NCBI RefSeq assembly: GCF_030063445.1
Contig: NZ_JASITD010000017.1
Span: forward strand, 43,723-107,722
Direction of reading: 5' to 3'
DNA length: 64,000 nt
Source: Hymenobacter sp. H14-R3
Lineage (GTDB): Bacteria; Bacteroidota; Bacteroidia; Cytophagales; Hymenobacteraceae
A program made the position numbers and the translations under genes. A model generated the notes under the pieces. That model did not search any database. It was not told where the DNA came from and saw nothing but the letters and a program-made list of their open reading frames with translations. This document shows, in pieces, positions 36,863 through 46,416 of this stretch. Position 1 is the stretch's first letter. The number at the start of each line of letters is the position of its first letter.

Positions 36863-37582
36863 ATGATTTACAAGAGCTTATTTTTACCGCTGCTGCTCTC
36901 TTCGCTGGCTGCCGGTGCCCAGGGCGTGGTGAAGGAAACGATGCAGGTAACCCAGAACATGGCTACTGTGCTGGGCAACCGTACCGACATCGCTTTCTCG
37001 AACCGCGACGATACCCTGCTGGGCTCGCCCATGCTGTACGCAGGCTGGCGGCCGGGCGAGCTGCTGCTGGCCGGCAACCAGCACGCCACGGCGGCGCTGC
37101 TCAAGTACGACCTGTACCGGCAGGAGCTGCGAGTGCGCCGCCCGCAGGGCGATTCGGTGCTGCTGCCCATGAGCCAGGTGCGTGAGTTCCGGCTGCTGGA
37201 GCCGGCCCGGCGCTTCATTAATTTCCCCATCTCGCCGCCCGACGTGGCCAGCACCTGCGCCGAAGTGCTGGTGGAGGGAAAGAACGTGCAGCTGGTCAAG
37301 TATTTGCACAAGGAAATGACTAAGCCCTCCACCGGCAACGACTCGTACACGGCCCACACGCCCGGTGCGCTGGTGGAGGAAGCGCAGTACTTTTTGCGCT
37401 GGCCCAGTGATGGCCGCTTCTCGCCCCTGCGCCTGAAGCGCGCCAGCCTGGAGCGGGCGCTGGCCGCCTACGGCCCCGCCCTGGCGGCGCTGAAAGCGCG
37501 CAAGGGCGGCCTGGGCTCCGAGGCCGAAATGGCGCAGGCCGTGGCCGAGCTGGAGCCGTTGCTGGCCGCCCCCGGCAACTAG
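36863..37582 (+). CDS. Secreted hypothetical protein
   Basis: Protein of 239 residues with a signal peptide (MIYKSLFLPLLLSSLAAGAQ). The mature part is probably a beta-rich domain (LYAGWRPGELLLAGN, KYDLYRQELRVRRPQGDSVL) followed by a helical C-terminus. It is not recognised. The gene follows pyc by 39 bases. A periplasmic role is likely from the signal peptide only. Confidence 0.75.
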   Translation: MIYKSLFLPLLLSSLAAGAQGVVKETMQVTQNMATVLGNRTDIAFSNRDDTLLGSPMLYAGWRPGELLLAGNQHATAALLKYDLYRQELRVRRPQGDSVLLPMSQVREFRLLEPARRFINFPISPPDVASTCAEVLVEGKNVQLVKYLHKEMTKPSTGNDSYTAHTPGALVEEAQYFLRWPSDGRFSPLRLKRASLERALAAYGPALAALKARKGGLGSEAEMAQAVAELEPLLAAPGN

Positions 37583-37668
37583 GGCGGCGGCGGGAAATGC
37601 CTCGTTACCTCGCTCGGCAACGGGTCAAGGATTGAGATAAAAAATTGATAATCAATAACTTGCAAATA

Positions 37669-38976
37669 ATGCGCACTACGCTACTACTAAGCTGCCTGGC
37701 CGTGAGCTCTCATACAGCCGCGGCCCAAACCAAAAAGGAAGTATCGGCCGCCACGGTGGAGCGGGTGCTTAATGCGCTGGCCGCCGACGACATGGGGGGC
37801 CGCCCCACCGCCGGCCCTGGCAACCTGAAAGCCGCCGAGTTTCTGGCCGCCGAGTTTACCCGCATTGGCTTGCAGCCGCTGCCGGGGCTAACGAGCTTCA
37901 TGCAGGAATTTCCAGCTTATGAGACGACTACTGCGGGCGTGCAGGTGACGCTGGGGGGGCAGGCGCTGCCAGCTGGTAATGCGCTGGCCATCACTACGCA
38001 GCCGCAAGTAACCTGGACGGAGAAAGACGCCGTGGAGGTACTGGTGCTGGGCCCCGCCGACAAGCTGCAACCGCACTTCCAGGAGATTTTTCAGCCCACC
38101 AAAAACCTGCTGGTGCTAGTAGACCCCGCCCAGGCCGACCTGTTTAAACGCCTGGCGGGTCGCCTGGCCGGCCCGCAGCTGCACAAGGAGGCGGCTACCA
38201 ATCCGTATTCGTGCGTGGTGGCGCTGGTGGCGGCATCGGCGGCCCCGGCTACCTACCGCGTGGCGGCCACTACCGTTGCCAAAACCCTGCTGCTGCGCAA
38301 CGTGGTGGGCTACCTGCCTGGCCGCAACGCGGCGCGCGCCAAAGAGGACGTTATTTTCTCGGGTCACTACGACCACCTGGGCATCATCAAACCCACGGCC
38401 GGCGACTCTATTGCCAACGGGGCCGACGACGATGCCAGCGGCACCACGGCCGTAGTAGCCCTGGCCGAGTATTTTAAGAAGCGCCACGACAACGCCCGGT
38501 CGCTGGTTTTTGTAGCTTTTACGGGCGAAGAAATCGGGGGCTTCGGGGCTACTTATTTCTCTAAGCAGCTCGATGCGAAAGACCTCACGGCCATGTTCAA
38601 TATCGAGATGATTGGCAAGCCCGCCAAGTTTGGGCCCAAAACCGCCTTTATCACGGGCTACGAGCGGTCAGACTTCGGCAAGCTGCTGCAAGCCAACCTG
38701 AAGGGCACGGGCTTCAAGTTTGAGCCCGACCCGTACCCCGAGCAAAACCTGTTTTACCGCTCCGACAACGCCACGCTGGCCCGGCTGGGCGTGCCGGCCC
38801 ACACCATCAGCACCGACCAGATTCCGACCGATAAGCTCTACCACAGCGTCGACGACGAAGTGAGCAGCCTGGACGTGGCTAACATGACGGCCGTAATTTC
38901 GGCCATTGCGCGCAGCGCCAGTGGCATTGTGGCGGGCCAGCAAACGCCGACGCGCATTGCCCCCGAAAAAGACTAG
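37669..38976 (+). CDS. M28 family zinc aminopeptidase, secreted
   Basis: Protein of 435 residues from MRTTLLLSCLAVSSHTAAAQ, a signal peptide; the TTG eight codons upstream is less likely. The two-zinc ligands of M28 can be followed: SGHYDHLG (His), NGADDDASGT (bridging Asp), FTGEEIGGFGA (catalytic and metal Glu), FNIEMIG (Glu in place of the more common Asp) and a late His in VPAHTISTDQ. A protease-associated-like stretch lies between the N-terminus and the catalytic domain. It probably releases amino acids from peptides in the periplasm. Confidence 0.9.
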   Translation: MRTTLLLSCLAVSSHTAAAQTKKEVSAATVERVLNALAADDMGGRPTAGPGNLKAAEFLAAEFTRIGLQPLPGLTSFMQEFPAYETTTAGVQVTLGGQALPAGNALAITTQPQVTWTEKDAVEVLVLGPADKLQPHFQEIFQPTKNLLVLVDPAQADLFKRLAGRLAGPQLHKEAATNPYSCVVALVAASAAPATYRVAATTVAKTLLLRNVVGYLPGRNAARAKEDVIFSGHYDHLGIIKPTAGDSIANGADDDASGTTAVVALAEYFKKRHDNARSLVFVAFTGEEIGGFGATYFSKQLDAKDLTAMFNIEMIGKPAKFGPKTAFITGYERSDFGKLLQANLKGTGFKFEPDPYPEQNLFYRSDNATLARLGVPAHTISTDQIPTDKLYHSVDDEVSSLDVANMTAVISAIARSASGIVAGQQTPTRIAPEKD

Positions 38977-38980
38977 CCGC

Positions 38981-39463
38981 CTAGCGCAGGTACACGGCCT
39001 CCATGCGGGCCAGCGGCTGGCCAGTGCGCTCGGCATTCCCATACAGCAGCAGCGTGTCGCCGCTAATGCGGTAGGCGCGCGTGGCACTGAGCGCCTGGGA
39101 AAATTGCTGCTCAATGGTAAGGCTGGGGCAGGCCATGCGGGTACTGCGGAGGGGCGCAAATTTCAATTCGCCGTCGTTGGTGGCGGGCTCCATGCCGCCC
39201 CGGAAGGTGTTGCAGCCGCCCTGGCCTTCGGCTGTGCCCGCGGCCGTGATGCGCAAAAACGGCTCCTGGCCATTGGCCGGCACGGCCGCAACGGGCTGCC
39301 CGGCTACCTGGCGCAGCACCCAGCGGGTTTCGCGCAGTGGGGCATCGGCGGTAGTGATGGTGGACGTGGAGCTACCAAGCGGGCTGGAGTTGCCACGGTC
39401 GGTGCGCTGGCAGGCAGCGCCAAGTACTAAAAGGCAGGGCAGAAAAAAAGCTTGAAAGCGCAT
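38981..39463 (-). CDS. META domain (HslJ-like) lipoprotein
   Basis: Protein of 160 residues from MRFQAFFLPCLLVLGAACQR, with lipobox LGAAC. The open frame upstream to 39547 is not used because this start gives the lipoprotein signal. The META domain shows as ETRWVLRQVAGQPV, GGCNTFRGGMEP and FAPLRSTRMACP. HslJ-like proteins are linked with heat and antibiotic tolerance in other bacteria; the role here is unknown. It converges on the M28 gene with only four bases between the stops. Confidence 0.87.
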   Translation of the reverse strand: MRFQAFFLPCLLVLGAACQRTDRGNSSPLGSSTSTITTADAPLRETRWVLRQVAGQPVAAVPANGQEPFLRITAAGTAEGQGGCNTFRGGMEPATNDGELKFAPLRSTRMACPSLTIEQQFSQALSATRAYRISGDTLLLYGNAERTGQPLARMEAVYLR

Positions 39464-39715
39464 AGCAGAAAGTGGGTCAGAAGGCCAAAAAAAGGCCAAC
39501 CCGCCAGTATACGTGGCGGGCTGGCTAGAGGTACATGCGGGCATCATGCGTGGGGGTGGCCGTGGGCTGCCTCTTTTGGGCTAACTCCAACAGTGAGTGT
39601 GGTTTTCGAATCTCCACGCAGAATTAAAAAAGATAAATTAAAAAGCTGACAATCAGGTTGCTAATTTATCGTGTTTAATTTATTTCAAAAGAGCATATTA
39701 GTCTGAAAGCTACGG

Positions 39716-40576
39716 TCAGTGGTGGTTGCCACCCAGGCGCAGGGCCATGCCTATGCCCACCGTATTGGCGCCCGCGTTCAGGCCGCCCAAGATGCGGCCC
39801 ACCGTGGCATCGAAGCGTAGGCCCGTCCAGGGCCGGTAGTAGAGGCCGGCGGTGGCCCCGGTAGTCAGCTCGCTGCGGCCGCGGCCGTAGCCTTCCACAA
39901 AGTAGCCGGCCTTGTTGCCGATGGGCGCAGTGAGGGCCAGCGAGCCGATGTACTGCCCACCAATCTGGCCATTAAACAAATCTGTCATGGTGAGGCCCGA
40001 CTGCACGAAGCCGAAGTTGCCCTCCAGGGCGGCGCGGCGGCCCAGCTGCTGGCTCAGCAGCAGGCGGCCGGCGGGGGCCCAGGTGGTGCGGCGCAGGCCG
40101 TTCTGGCCGGTATTGGGCAGGCTGGCCTCGGCCAGCAGCGAGGCCTGGAAGCGGCTGGCCCGGTCGGGCGTCAGCATCAGCTTGAGGCCTACCGTGAGCG
40201 GAGCCCAGCCTACCGAGTCGGTGCGCAGGGTGGGGGTTTCGCCGCCGGGCTGCCTCAGGGTGGGTGTGCCAAACACGTAGGGCTGCGTTACGCGCAGCTC
40301 CATGCTGTTCCAGAAGCCGATGCGCAGCGTGTTCACGTTGCTGCTCACGCCCACGCCCAAGCGGGGCGTAAAGCGCTGAATACCAGTTTCGAGCTGAAAC
40401 TCGCCCGCCCGCAGCACGCCCGCTGTAATGGTCTGGCCAGGGCGGTCGGGCCGAATGTGCTGCACAAAAGGCGTGTCGCCGTTCGGGTTGCTTTCTTCCG
40501 GCGTGTTTTGGGCCAGGGCGGGGGTGAGGCAGCCTGCGAGCAGAATAGCCAGCACCAGCGGAGTGGTTTTGCGCAT
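39716..40576 (-). CDS. Outer membrane beta-barrel, 'transporter' (MetA-phenol-degradation-like)
   Basis: Protein of 286 residues with a signal peptide (MRKTTPLVLAILLAGCLTPALA). The mature part carries the family opening RPDRPGQTITAGVLRAGEFQ, then alternating hydrophobic strands with aromatic ends, as in a small outer membrane barrel. Family members are often annotated as transporters on weak grounds. It stands alone between the META lipoprotein and a long hairpin. The substrate is unknown. Confidence 0.75.
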   Translation of the reverse strand: MRKTTPLVLAILLAGCLTPALAQNTPEESNPNGDTPFVQHIRPDRPGQTITAGVLRAGEFQLETGIQRFTPRLGVGVSSNVNTLRIGFWNSMELRVTQPYVFGTPTLRQPGGETPTLRTDSVGWAPLTVGLKLMLTPDRASRFQASLLAEASLPNTGQNGLRRTTWAPAGRLLLSQQLGRRAALEGNFGFVQSGLTMTDLFNGQIGGQYIGSLALTAPIGNKAGYFVEGYGRGRSELTTGATAGLYYRPWTGLRFDATVGRILGGLNAGANTVGIGMALRLGGNHH

Positions 40577-40670
40577 GGCCTACCCGACACGCAACCCGCA
40601 GGGATAGTTCACCGTAGCGCGTTACGTTTTGTGGTAGAGGGTGGTAGAATGGGTATTAATAGGCGTAAAA

Positions 40671-40761
40671 AAGGACGTCATGCGGAGCTTGCCCAAGCAT
40701 CTCTACCGCATCGTTGGATGAAGCGGTAGAGATGCTTGGGCAAGCTCCGCATGACGTCCTT
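40671..40761. repeat. Repeat family A as a perfect 39-bp inverted pair
   Basis: Arms 40671-40709 and 40723-40761 are exact complements over 39 bp with a 13-base loop. Core CGTCATGCGGAGCTTGCCCA. It lies between the beta-barrel gene and the 3' end of the aminopeptidase gene and would also fold as a strong RNA hairpin. Confidence 0.92.
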
Positions 40762-40804
40762 TTTGACATCAGCCAGCCTTTAATTTAGCCTGCTCAGCCA
40801 GCCC

Positions 40805-43294
40805 CTACTTAGCCGCCTGAATAGCTTGCACAGCCGCCGCTGCCGTAGCCTGGTTCTTGGCCGCATTAGGCTTGCCAGCCTGCGCAGCGCCACCTTTCTG
40901 GATGCCATCTACGATGCGCTTATCCAGGCCGTAGGCGCGCAGCTGCGGTACCATGGCCAGCTTTTGCAGGCGGTCCACATCCTCGGCAAAGGCGGTGGGG
41001 TCGTCGAGGCGGCCCAGCATCTGCAGCATGGGCTGAATGTAGCCGTAGCGGCCGCGGCCCGAGGCGGCATCGTAGGTAGTGCGGATGTAGTTCCACTGCT
41101 CCTGGCCGCCGTGCAGGGCATACACGGTGGTAACGGCACCGGCCAGGTGCTCGTCGGTTTCCAGGGTTTTGGCGCGGGCCAGGGCCGTGGGGGCGTCGAT
41201 TTCGCTCAGGGCTTGCAGCCCCGCGCTTTGTATCCCGTATGACTGGCTGCTGAGCGCAGCCGTCAGCAACTTACTGTCTTTCCTGTCTTTGAGCTGGCCC
41301 AGGGCCACCAGGGCGGCGGCTCGCACGTGGGTTTCGGGGTCAGTAGCGGCCAGCTTGCGCAGGGTGGGCGCGGCGGCTTTGGCCACGGCAGCATTGTCGA
41401 GCTTCAGGCCGTTGATGGCCGCAATGCGCAGGCCATAGAACGTATCCTTGAGGGCGGCCAGCACTACGGCGCGGGCGGCGGGGTTGGCCGTTTGCAAGGC
41501 CAGGGCCGCGTCGAGGGCCTCGCGGCGGTCTACGTACAGCGGCGCGTGGCTGTACTGGTACAGCGACTCGGTTACGGGCTTGTTGTCGGTTTTCTGCCAG
41601 AGGGTAAACTTGTCGGCGTCCACGTTCACCAGGTCGGGCTTGGCGGCCAGCGCCATGCTAAACGTTTGGGTGGCCTGCGTCATCGTGATATTCTGGCGCT
41701 GGGCCTTGCCGTTCACGTAGTAGTCGATGGCCAGCGGCAGCCGAAACACCTTGTCGGCCTGCGTCTGCTTGATGGTCACGTTCTGGGTCTTGCTGGCCGC
41801 GTTCCAGGCGTAGTCGATGCTCACCACCGGCTGGCCGCTGCCGAAGTACCACTGATTATAAAACCAGTTGAGGTCCTGGCCCGATACGGCTTCCATGGCC
41901 AGGCGCATCTGGTGCGCTTCGCCGTTGCCGAACTTATTGTCAGTCAGGTACTTCTTGAGGCCGGCGAAGAATACGTCGTCGCCCAGGTAGGTGCGCAGCA
42001 TCTGCACAATGGCCCCGCCCTTCTGGTAGCTCACGAGGTCAAACACGTCCTCGCGGTTGTTGTAGTGAAAGCGCACGAGGTCCTTGGTGGCGTCGCGCGG
42101 GCTGCCCAGGTACGACTTCAGGTAGCGGTAGTTGTGGGCGTCGGCGGCATCCTGGCCGTACTTGTGCTGGGCGTAAAGCGCCTCCGAAAAGTCAGCCATC
42201 GACTCGTTTACCGTGATGTTGGACCACGACTCGGCCGTGACGTAGTCGCCAAACCACTGGTGAAACAGCTCGTGCGCAATCACCGACTCGCTGCTGTACT
42301 CGCGGTCGAGCAGCTCGCGGCCGTCCATCTGCACCTGTTCGCCGTGCAGGGTGGCGCTGGTGTTTTCCATAGCCCCGCTCACGTAGTCGCGGGCCACAAT
42401 CTGGGCGTATTTATTCCACGGATATTCCACGCCCAGGCGCTCGCTGAAAAACTCCAGCATGTCGGGCGTATTGCCAAAAATCTGCTTGGCGAAGGGCGCG
42501 TACTTGGGTTCGAGGTAATAATTGACCTCCTTGCCGCGCCAGGTGTCCTTGTAGATTTTGAAGTCGCCCACCGCCATCATAAACAGGTAGGGCGAGTGGG
42601 GTAGGTCCATCTTCCAGGTGTCGGTGCGCAGGCCGGGGCCGGCGGGCACCTGGCTCACCAGCTTGCCGTTGCTGAGCGTCACGTACTTGGCCGGCACGGT
42701 CATGGCAATTTCCTCGGTCGTTTTCTGGTTGGGCCGGTCGATGGTCGGAAACCAGGCCGACGAGCTCTGCGTCTCGCCCTGCGTCCAGATTTGCACCGGC
42801 TTGCCCGCTACTGCGCTGTCGGGGTTGATGAAATACAGGCCTTTGGCATCGGTAATAGCCTGGGAACCTTGTACTTGCAATTCATCGGGCTTGGCCGTGT
42901 ACTCGATATACACGATGTATTCCTCACCCGGCTTGAACAAGCGGCCCAGGTTGATGTGCAGGTTGTTCTTATCCGAATAATCGAACTTGAGCGGCTTCTG
43001 GGTGGTGCCGTTCATCAGGGCCACCGTCTTGATGTCCATGCCCTGGGCATCGAGGCGCAGCGTGTCGGTGGCAATGGCGTGGGGCTTCAGCGTCACCCAC
43101 TCCTGGCCGTAGAGGTAGCGCTTGGCATAGTCGAAGCGCACAGCCAACTTGGTGTGCACCAGGTCGTTGGTCTTAGTAGATGAGGGCTGGTACGGGGCAT
43201 TGGGCGCGGCTGTGGGCGTGGTGGGGGCCTGGGCCTGGGCTAGCCCGGCTAGCAGCAGGCAGCCCGGCAGCAAGGCGGCGGAAAGGAGTTTCAT
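40805..43294 (-). CDS. M1 family aminopeptidase, secreted
   Basis: Protein of 829 residues with a signal peptide (MKLLSAALLPGCLLLAGLAQ). An N-terminal beta domain is followed by the gluzincin core: exopeptidase motif SGAMENTSATLHG, zinc site HELFHQWFGDYVTAESWSNI with the third ligand Glu in NESMADFSEA. The C-terminal third contains HEAT-like helical repeats (LRKLAATDPETHVRAAALVA). It probably removes N-terminal residues from peptides in the periplasm. An Ala/Gln-rich tail ends the protein. Confidence 0.95.
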   Translation of the reverse strand: MKLLSAALLPGCLLLAGLAQAQAPTTPTAAPNAPYQPSSTKTNDLVHTKLAVRFDYAKRYLYGQEWVTLKPHAIATDTLRLDAQGMDIKTVALMNGTTQKPLKFDYSDKNNLHINLGRLFKPGEEYIVYIEYTAKPDELQVQGSQAITDAKGLYFINPDSAVAGKPVQIWTQGETQSSSAWFPTIDRPNQKTTEEIAMTVPAKYVTLSNGKLVSQVPAGPGLRTDTWKMDLPHSPYLFMMAVGDFKIYKDTWRGKEVNYYLEPKYAPFAKQIFGNTPDMLEFFSERLGVEYPWNKYAQIVARDYVSGAMENTSATLHGEQVQMDGRELLDREYSSESVIAHELFHQWFGDYVTAESWSNITVNESMADFSEALYAQHKYGQDAADAHNYRYLKSYLGSPRDATKDLVRFHYNNREDVFDLVSYQKGGAIVQMLRTYLGDDVFFAGLKKYLTDNKFGNGEAHQMRLAMEAVSGQDLNWFYNQWYFGSGQPVVSIDYAWNAASKTQNVTIKQTQADKVFRLPLAIDYYVNGKAQRQNITMTQATQTFSMALAAKPDLVNVDADKFTLWQKTDNKPVTESLYQYSHAPLYVDRREALDAALALQTANPAARAVVLAALKDTFYGLRIAAINGLKLDNAAVAKAAAPTLRKLAATDPETHVRAAALVALGQLKDRKDSKLLTAALSSQSYGIQSAGLQALSEIDAPTALARAKTLETDEHLAGAVTTVYALHGGQEQWNYIRTTYDAASGRGRYGYIQPMLQMLGRLDDPTAFAEDVDRLQKLAMVPQLRAYGLDKRIVDGIQKGGAAQAGKPNAAKNQATAAAAVQAIQAAK

Positions 43295-43383
43295 GGGTGA
43301 GGAGGGGAAGGGTAGCGAGGTGAGGGGCCCAAAGATGCACGGCCGCCCCGCAAAGTTGCTACACAGCCGGCCCTAAACGCAAA

Positions 43384-43410
43384 AAGCCGGCCGCTGGGTA
43401 GCGGCCGGCT
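43384..43410 (-). terminator. Intrinsic terminator after the CHRD gene
   Basis: A stem of 11 bp (AGCCGGCCGCT with AGCGGCCGGCT) closes on a short loop. On the minus strand it is followed by five T, just after the CHRD stop codon at 43428. Confidence 0.8.
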
Positions 43411-43427
43411 CGAAAACATTACGCAGC

Positions 43428-43940
43428 TTACTTCACCACAACGTTGGCGCGAATTTCACCAGCAGGATATTGAGCCGTGTGAATGTTGGCGTATACGTTG
43501 CCCAACTTAAAGGAATCGGGCTGCACGGCCATTGGCTTGGCCGGGATGGCCGGAGTAGTTGTGGTCGCTGGTACGGCCGCTACGGCCGGAACCGTAGTTA
43601 GCGTAGTGCTTCCCGTAATGGTACCGCTGGTGCCGGTCGGCAGGCCACTAAGGGGAATAAACACATCCCCAACGTGCTTCGGGTCGCCGTAGTGGAAGTG
43701 CGCCATCATCGGTGCCCCCGTGAGGCCGGAGAAGGTCAGCGTGTAGTTGAGAACCTTGCTATTAGGGTCGTACGTGCCAGTGACGGTGCCGGTGGCAGTA
43801 GAGGCACTGGTTGGCTTGATGGAATTGGTCGCACTCAGGTTGCCCGAAAGCTGCATCATAGCAGGTGCCGAGTTGTCGTCTTTTTTGCAGGCCGTGGTGA
43901 AGGCCAGGCCAGCCAGCGCGAGAAGGAGGAAATTTTTCAT
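43428..43940 (-). CDS. CHRD domain lipoprotein
   Basis: Protein of 170 residues with a lipoprotein signal ending in FTTAC. The CHRD domain is visible in LNYTLTFSGLTGAP..AHFHYG and the C-terminal YANIHTAQYPAGEIRANV. CHRD domains are beta-sandwich modules of unknown role, found in exported proteins. A Pro/Ala/Thr/Val-rich insertion (about residues 114-136) splits the domain. A terminator follows. Confidence 0.92.
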   Translation of the reverse strand: MKNFLLLALAGLAFTTACKKDDNSAPAMMQLSGNLSATNSIKPTSASTATGTVTGTYDPNSKVLNYTLTFSGLTGAPMMAHFHYGDPKHVGDVFIPLSGLPTGTSGTITGSTTLTTVPAVAAVPATTTTPAIPAKPMAVQPDSFKLGNVYANIHTAQYPAGEIRANVVVK

Positions 43941-44306
43941 GTAAGCTTGAAAAAGGGTAAGTAAAGTATAAAAGCAAGTGCGCTCTCAACTAACTTACGC
44001 CGTAAACGGTTTCACAAAGTTCGGTAGATGTGCCCGACCTACCAAAATTTTGGCTAATCGGCGGCCGCGCTGTGCCAAGCGGGGTGCGGGTGAAGCGACG
44101 GCCCCGCAATTTCGGCAGGCCGGGCGCCATAGTGAGCCAGCCGGCTGGCCGCCCTGGCAGCTTGCGCCCGCCGCCACCCGCCCGCCCGGCCAAAGTGGCA
44201 GAAAAACGCGGCTGGTACGCGGCTTGTAAGTAAGCAGGTAGCGGCCCCACGGCCCTACCTCTAACCAAGACACCACTTCACTTTTAAACCTTAGCACCCC
44301 ACCATC
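43941..44306. other. Intergenic region between the CHRD gene and dnaK
   Basis: Promoters for both divergent genes should lie in these 366 bases, but no good TAnnTTTG element or CIRCE-like heat-shock operator was found. There is one perfect 14-bp palindrome (GCCAGCCGGCTGGC) near 44132-44145 and otherwise GC-rich sequence. Confidence 0.45.
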
Positions 44307-46247
44307 ATGGGCAAAATCATCGGTATTGACTTAGGCACCACCAACTCTTGCGTAGCCGTAATGGAAGGCAACGAGCCGGTTGTAATCCCCAACTCCGAAG
44401 GCCGCCGCACTACCCCGTCGATTGTCGCGTTTCTCGACAATGGCAAGGGCGAGCGCAAAGTAGGCGACCCGGCTAAGCGCCAGGCCGTTACCAACCCTAA
44501 AAACACCATCGCCAGCATCAAGCGCTTCATGGGCCGTCAGTTCTCGGAGGTTTCGTCCGAGAGCAAGTACGTAGCCTACGACCTGACGCCCGGCGCCAAC
44601 AGCACGATTGCCGTTAAAATCGGTGACCGCAACTATACGCCCCAGGAAATTTCGGCCATGGTGCTTCAGAAAATGAAGCAGACCGCCGAAGACTATCTGG
44701 GTCAGCCCGTTACCGAAGCCGTTATCACGGTGCCGGCCTACTTCAACGACGCCCAGCGCCAGGCTACCAAGGAAGCCGGCGCCATCGCGGGCCTCGAAGT
44801 AAAGCGCATCATCAACGAGCCCACGGCGGCTGCCTTGGCCTACGGCCTCGACAAGAAGCACAAGGACCAGAAAATCGCCGTGTACGACCTCGGCGGTGGC
44901 ACCTTCGATATATCCATTCTGGAACTGGGCGATGGCGTGTTTGAAGTGCTGAGCACCAACGGGGATACCCACCTCGGCGGCGACGACTTCGACCAGGTTA
45001 TCATCGACTTCCTGGCCGACCAGTTCAAGAGCGAAAATGAAGGTCTCGACCTGCGCAACGACGCCATGGCCCTCCAGCGCCTCAAGGAAGCTGCCGAGAA
45101 AGCCAAGATTGAGCTGTCGAGCTCCAACGAAACCGAAATCAACCTGCCCTACATCACGGCAACCGCCAGCGGCCCCAAGCACCTGGTGGTCAAGCTGAGC
45201 CGCGCCAAGTTTGAGCAGCTCAGCGACGACCTCGTGCGCCGCTCGATGGAGCCCTGCAAAAAGGCGCTGCAAGACGCCGGCCTGTCGGCTTCGCAAATTG
45301 ACGAGGTTATCCTCGTGGGTGGCTCAACCCGCATTCCCCGCATCCAGGAGGAAGTGGAGAAGTTCTTCGGCAAGAAGCCTTCGAAAGGCGTGAACCCCGA
45401 CGAAGTAGTAGCCATCGGCGCGGCCATCCAGGGCGGCGTGCTCACCGGTGAGGTAAAGGACGTGCTCCTGCTCGACGTGACCCCGCTTTCGCTGGGCATT
45501 GAGACGATGGGCGGCGTAATGACCAAGCTCATCGAGAGCAACACCACCATCCCGACTAAGAAATCGGAAACCTTCTCCACGGCTTCGGACTCGCAGCCTT
45601 CGGTAGAAATCCACGTGCTGCAAGGCGAGCGCCCACTGGCTTCGCAGAACCGCACCATCGGCAAGTTTCACCTCGACAGCATTCCGCCCGCACCCCGCGG
45701 CGTACCGCAGATTGAAGTAATCTTCGACATTGATGCCAACGGTATCCTCAACGTAACGGCTAAGGACAAAGGCACCGGCAAGGAGCAGAAAATCCGCATT
45801 GAAGCCAGCAGCGGCCTGTCCGATGCCGACATCGAGCGCATGCGCACCGAGGCCACGGCCAACGCCGAGTCGGACAAAACCGAAGCCGACCGCATCAAGA
45901 AAACCAACGACGCCGACTCGCTCATCTTCCAGACTGAGAAGCAGTTGAAGGAATTTGGCGACAAGCTGAGCGGTGGCAACAAAACCGCCGTTGAAGGCGC
46001 GCTGGCCGACCTCAAGAAGGCCCACGAAAGCAAGGACCTCCCTGCCATCGAAGCCGGCGTAGCCGCGCTGAACAAGGCCTGGGAAGCTGCCTCGCAGGAG
46101 ATGTACGCCGCCGCAGGCGCGCAGGGCGGCCAGGATGGCGGCCAGGGCTTCCCCGGGGCCGATGGCGGCCAGGGCTCGAACGGCCAGGGTCAGCCCGCCG
46201 GCGACCACGTAACCGATGTGGACTACGAGGAAGTAGACGGCAAATAA
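44307..46247 (+). CDS. dnaK: Chaperone DnaK (Hsp70)
   Basis: ATP-dependent chaperone of 646 residues. The N-terminal ATPase starts [20 protein letters not shown], with [16 protein letters not shown] and the [14 protein letters not shown] signature; then the substrate-binding domain and a helical lid, ending in a Gly/Gln-rich linker and the EEVDGK-type tail common to bacterial DnaK. It stands alone, without grpE or dnaJ next to it. A clear terminator follows. Confidence 0.98.
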   Translation: MGKIIGIDLGTTNSCVAVMEGNEPVVIPNSEGRRTTPSIVAFLDNGKGERKVGDPAKRQAVTNPKNTIASIKRFMGRQFSEVSSESKYVAYDLTPGANSTIAVKIGDRNYTPQEISAMVLQKMKQTAEDYLGQPVTEAVITVPAYFNDAQRQATKEAGAIAGLEVKRIINEPTAAALAYGLDKKHKDQKIAVYDLGGGTFDISILELGDGVFEVLSTNGDTHLGGDDFDQVIIDFLADQFKSENEGLDLRNDAMALQRLKEAAEKAKIELSSSNETEINLPYITATASGPKHLVVKLSRAKFEQLSDDLVRRSMEPCKKALQDAGLSASQIDEVILVGGSTRIPRIQEEVEKFFGKKPSKGVNPDEVVAIGAAIQGGVLTGEVKDVLLLDVTPLSLGIETMGGVMTKLIESNTTIPTKKSETFSTASDSQPSVEIHVLQGERPLASQNRTIGKFHLDSIPPAPRGVPQIEVIFDIDANGILNVTAKDKGTGKEQKIRIEASSGLSDADIERMRTEATANAESDKTEADRIKKTNDADSLIFQTEKQLKEFGDKLSGGNKTAVEGALADLKKAHESKDLPAIEAGVAALNKAWEAASQEMYAAAGAQGGQDGGQGFPGADGGQGSNGQGQPAGDHVTDVDYEEVDGK

Positions 46248-46338
46248 ACCGCAGATTCAACCGAATTTAACGGACTTCGCAGATACGGGGCGGTGCTCCT
46301 GACTGGCCGTTTTTTGAGTGGTTTGTTCGGATTTTTGG

Positions 46339-46374
46339 AAGGCCGGGAGCTTATGCTTCCGGCCTTTTTTTGTT
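46339..46374 (+). terminator. Intrinsic terminator after dnaK
   Basis: Stem AAGGCCGGGAGC (46339-46350) with GCTTCCGGCCTT (46355-46366), loop TTAT, followed by a T-rich run. One G-U pair. Confidence 0.9.
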
Positions 46375-46416
46375 TATTTTTGAGGGGCACTTTTGGTGGG
46401 TGTTTCGAATAAATAT

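Noticed and set aside
40671..40761. Family A hairpin read simply as a terminator
   Set aside because: It has a T run on one side, but the same sequence recurs in many places, also as separated arms around genes, so termination cannot be its defining role, though it may terminate here.
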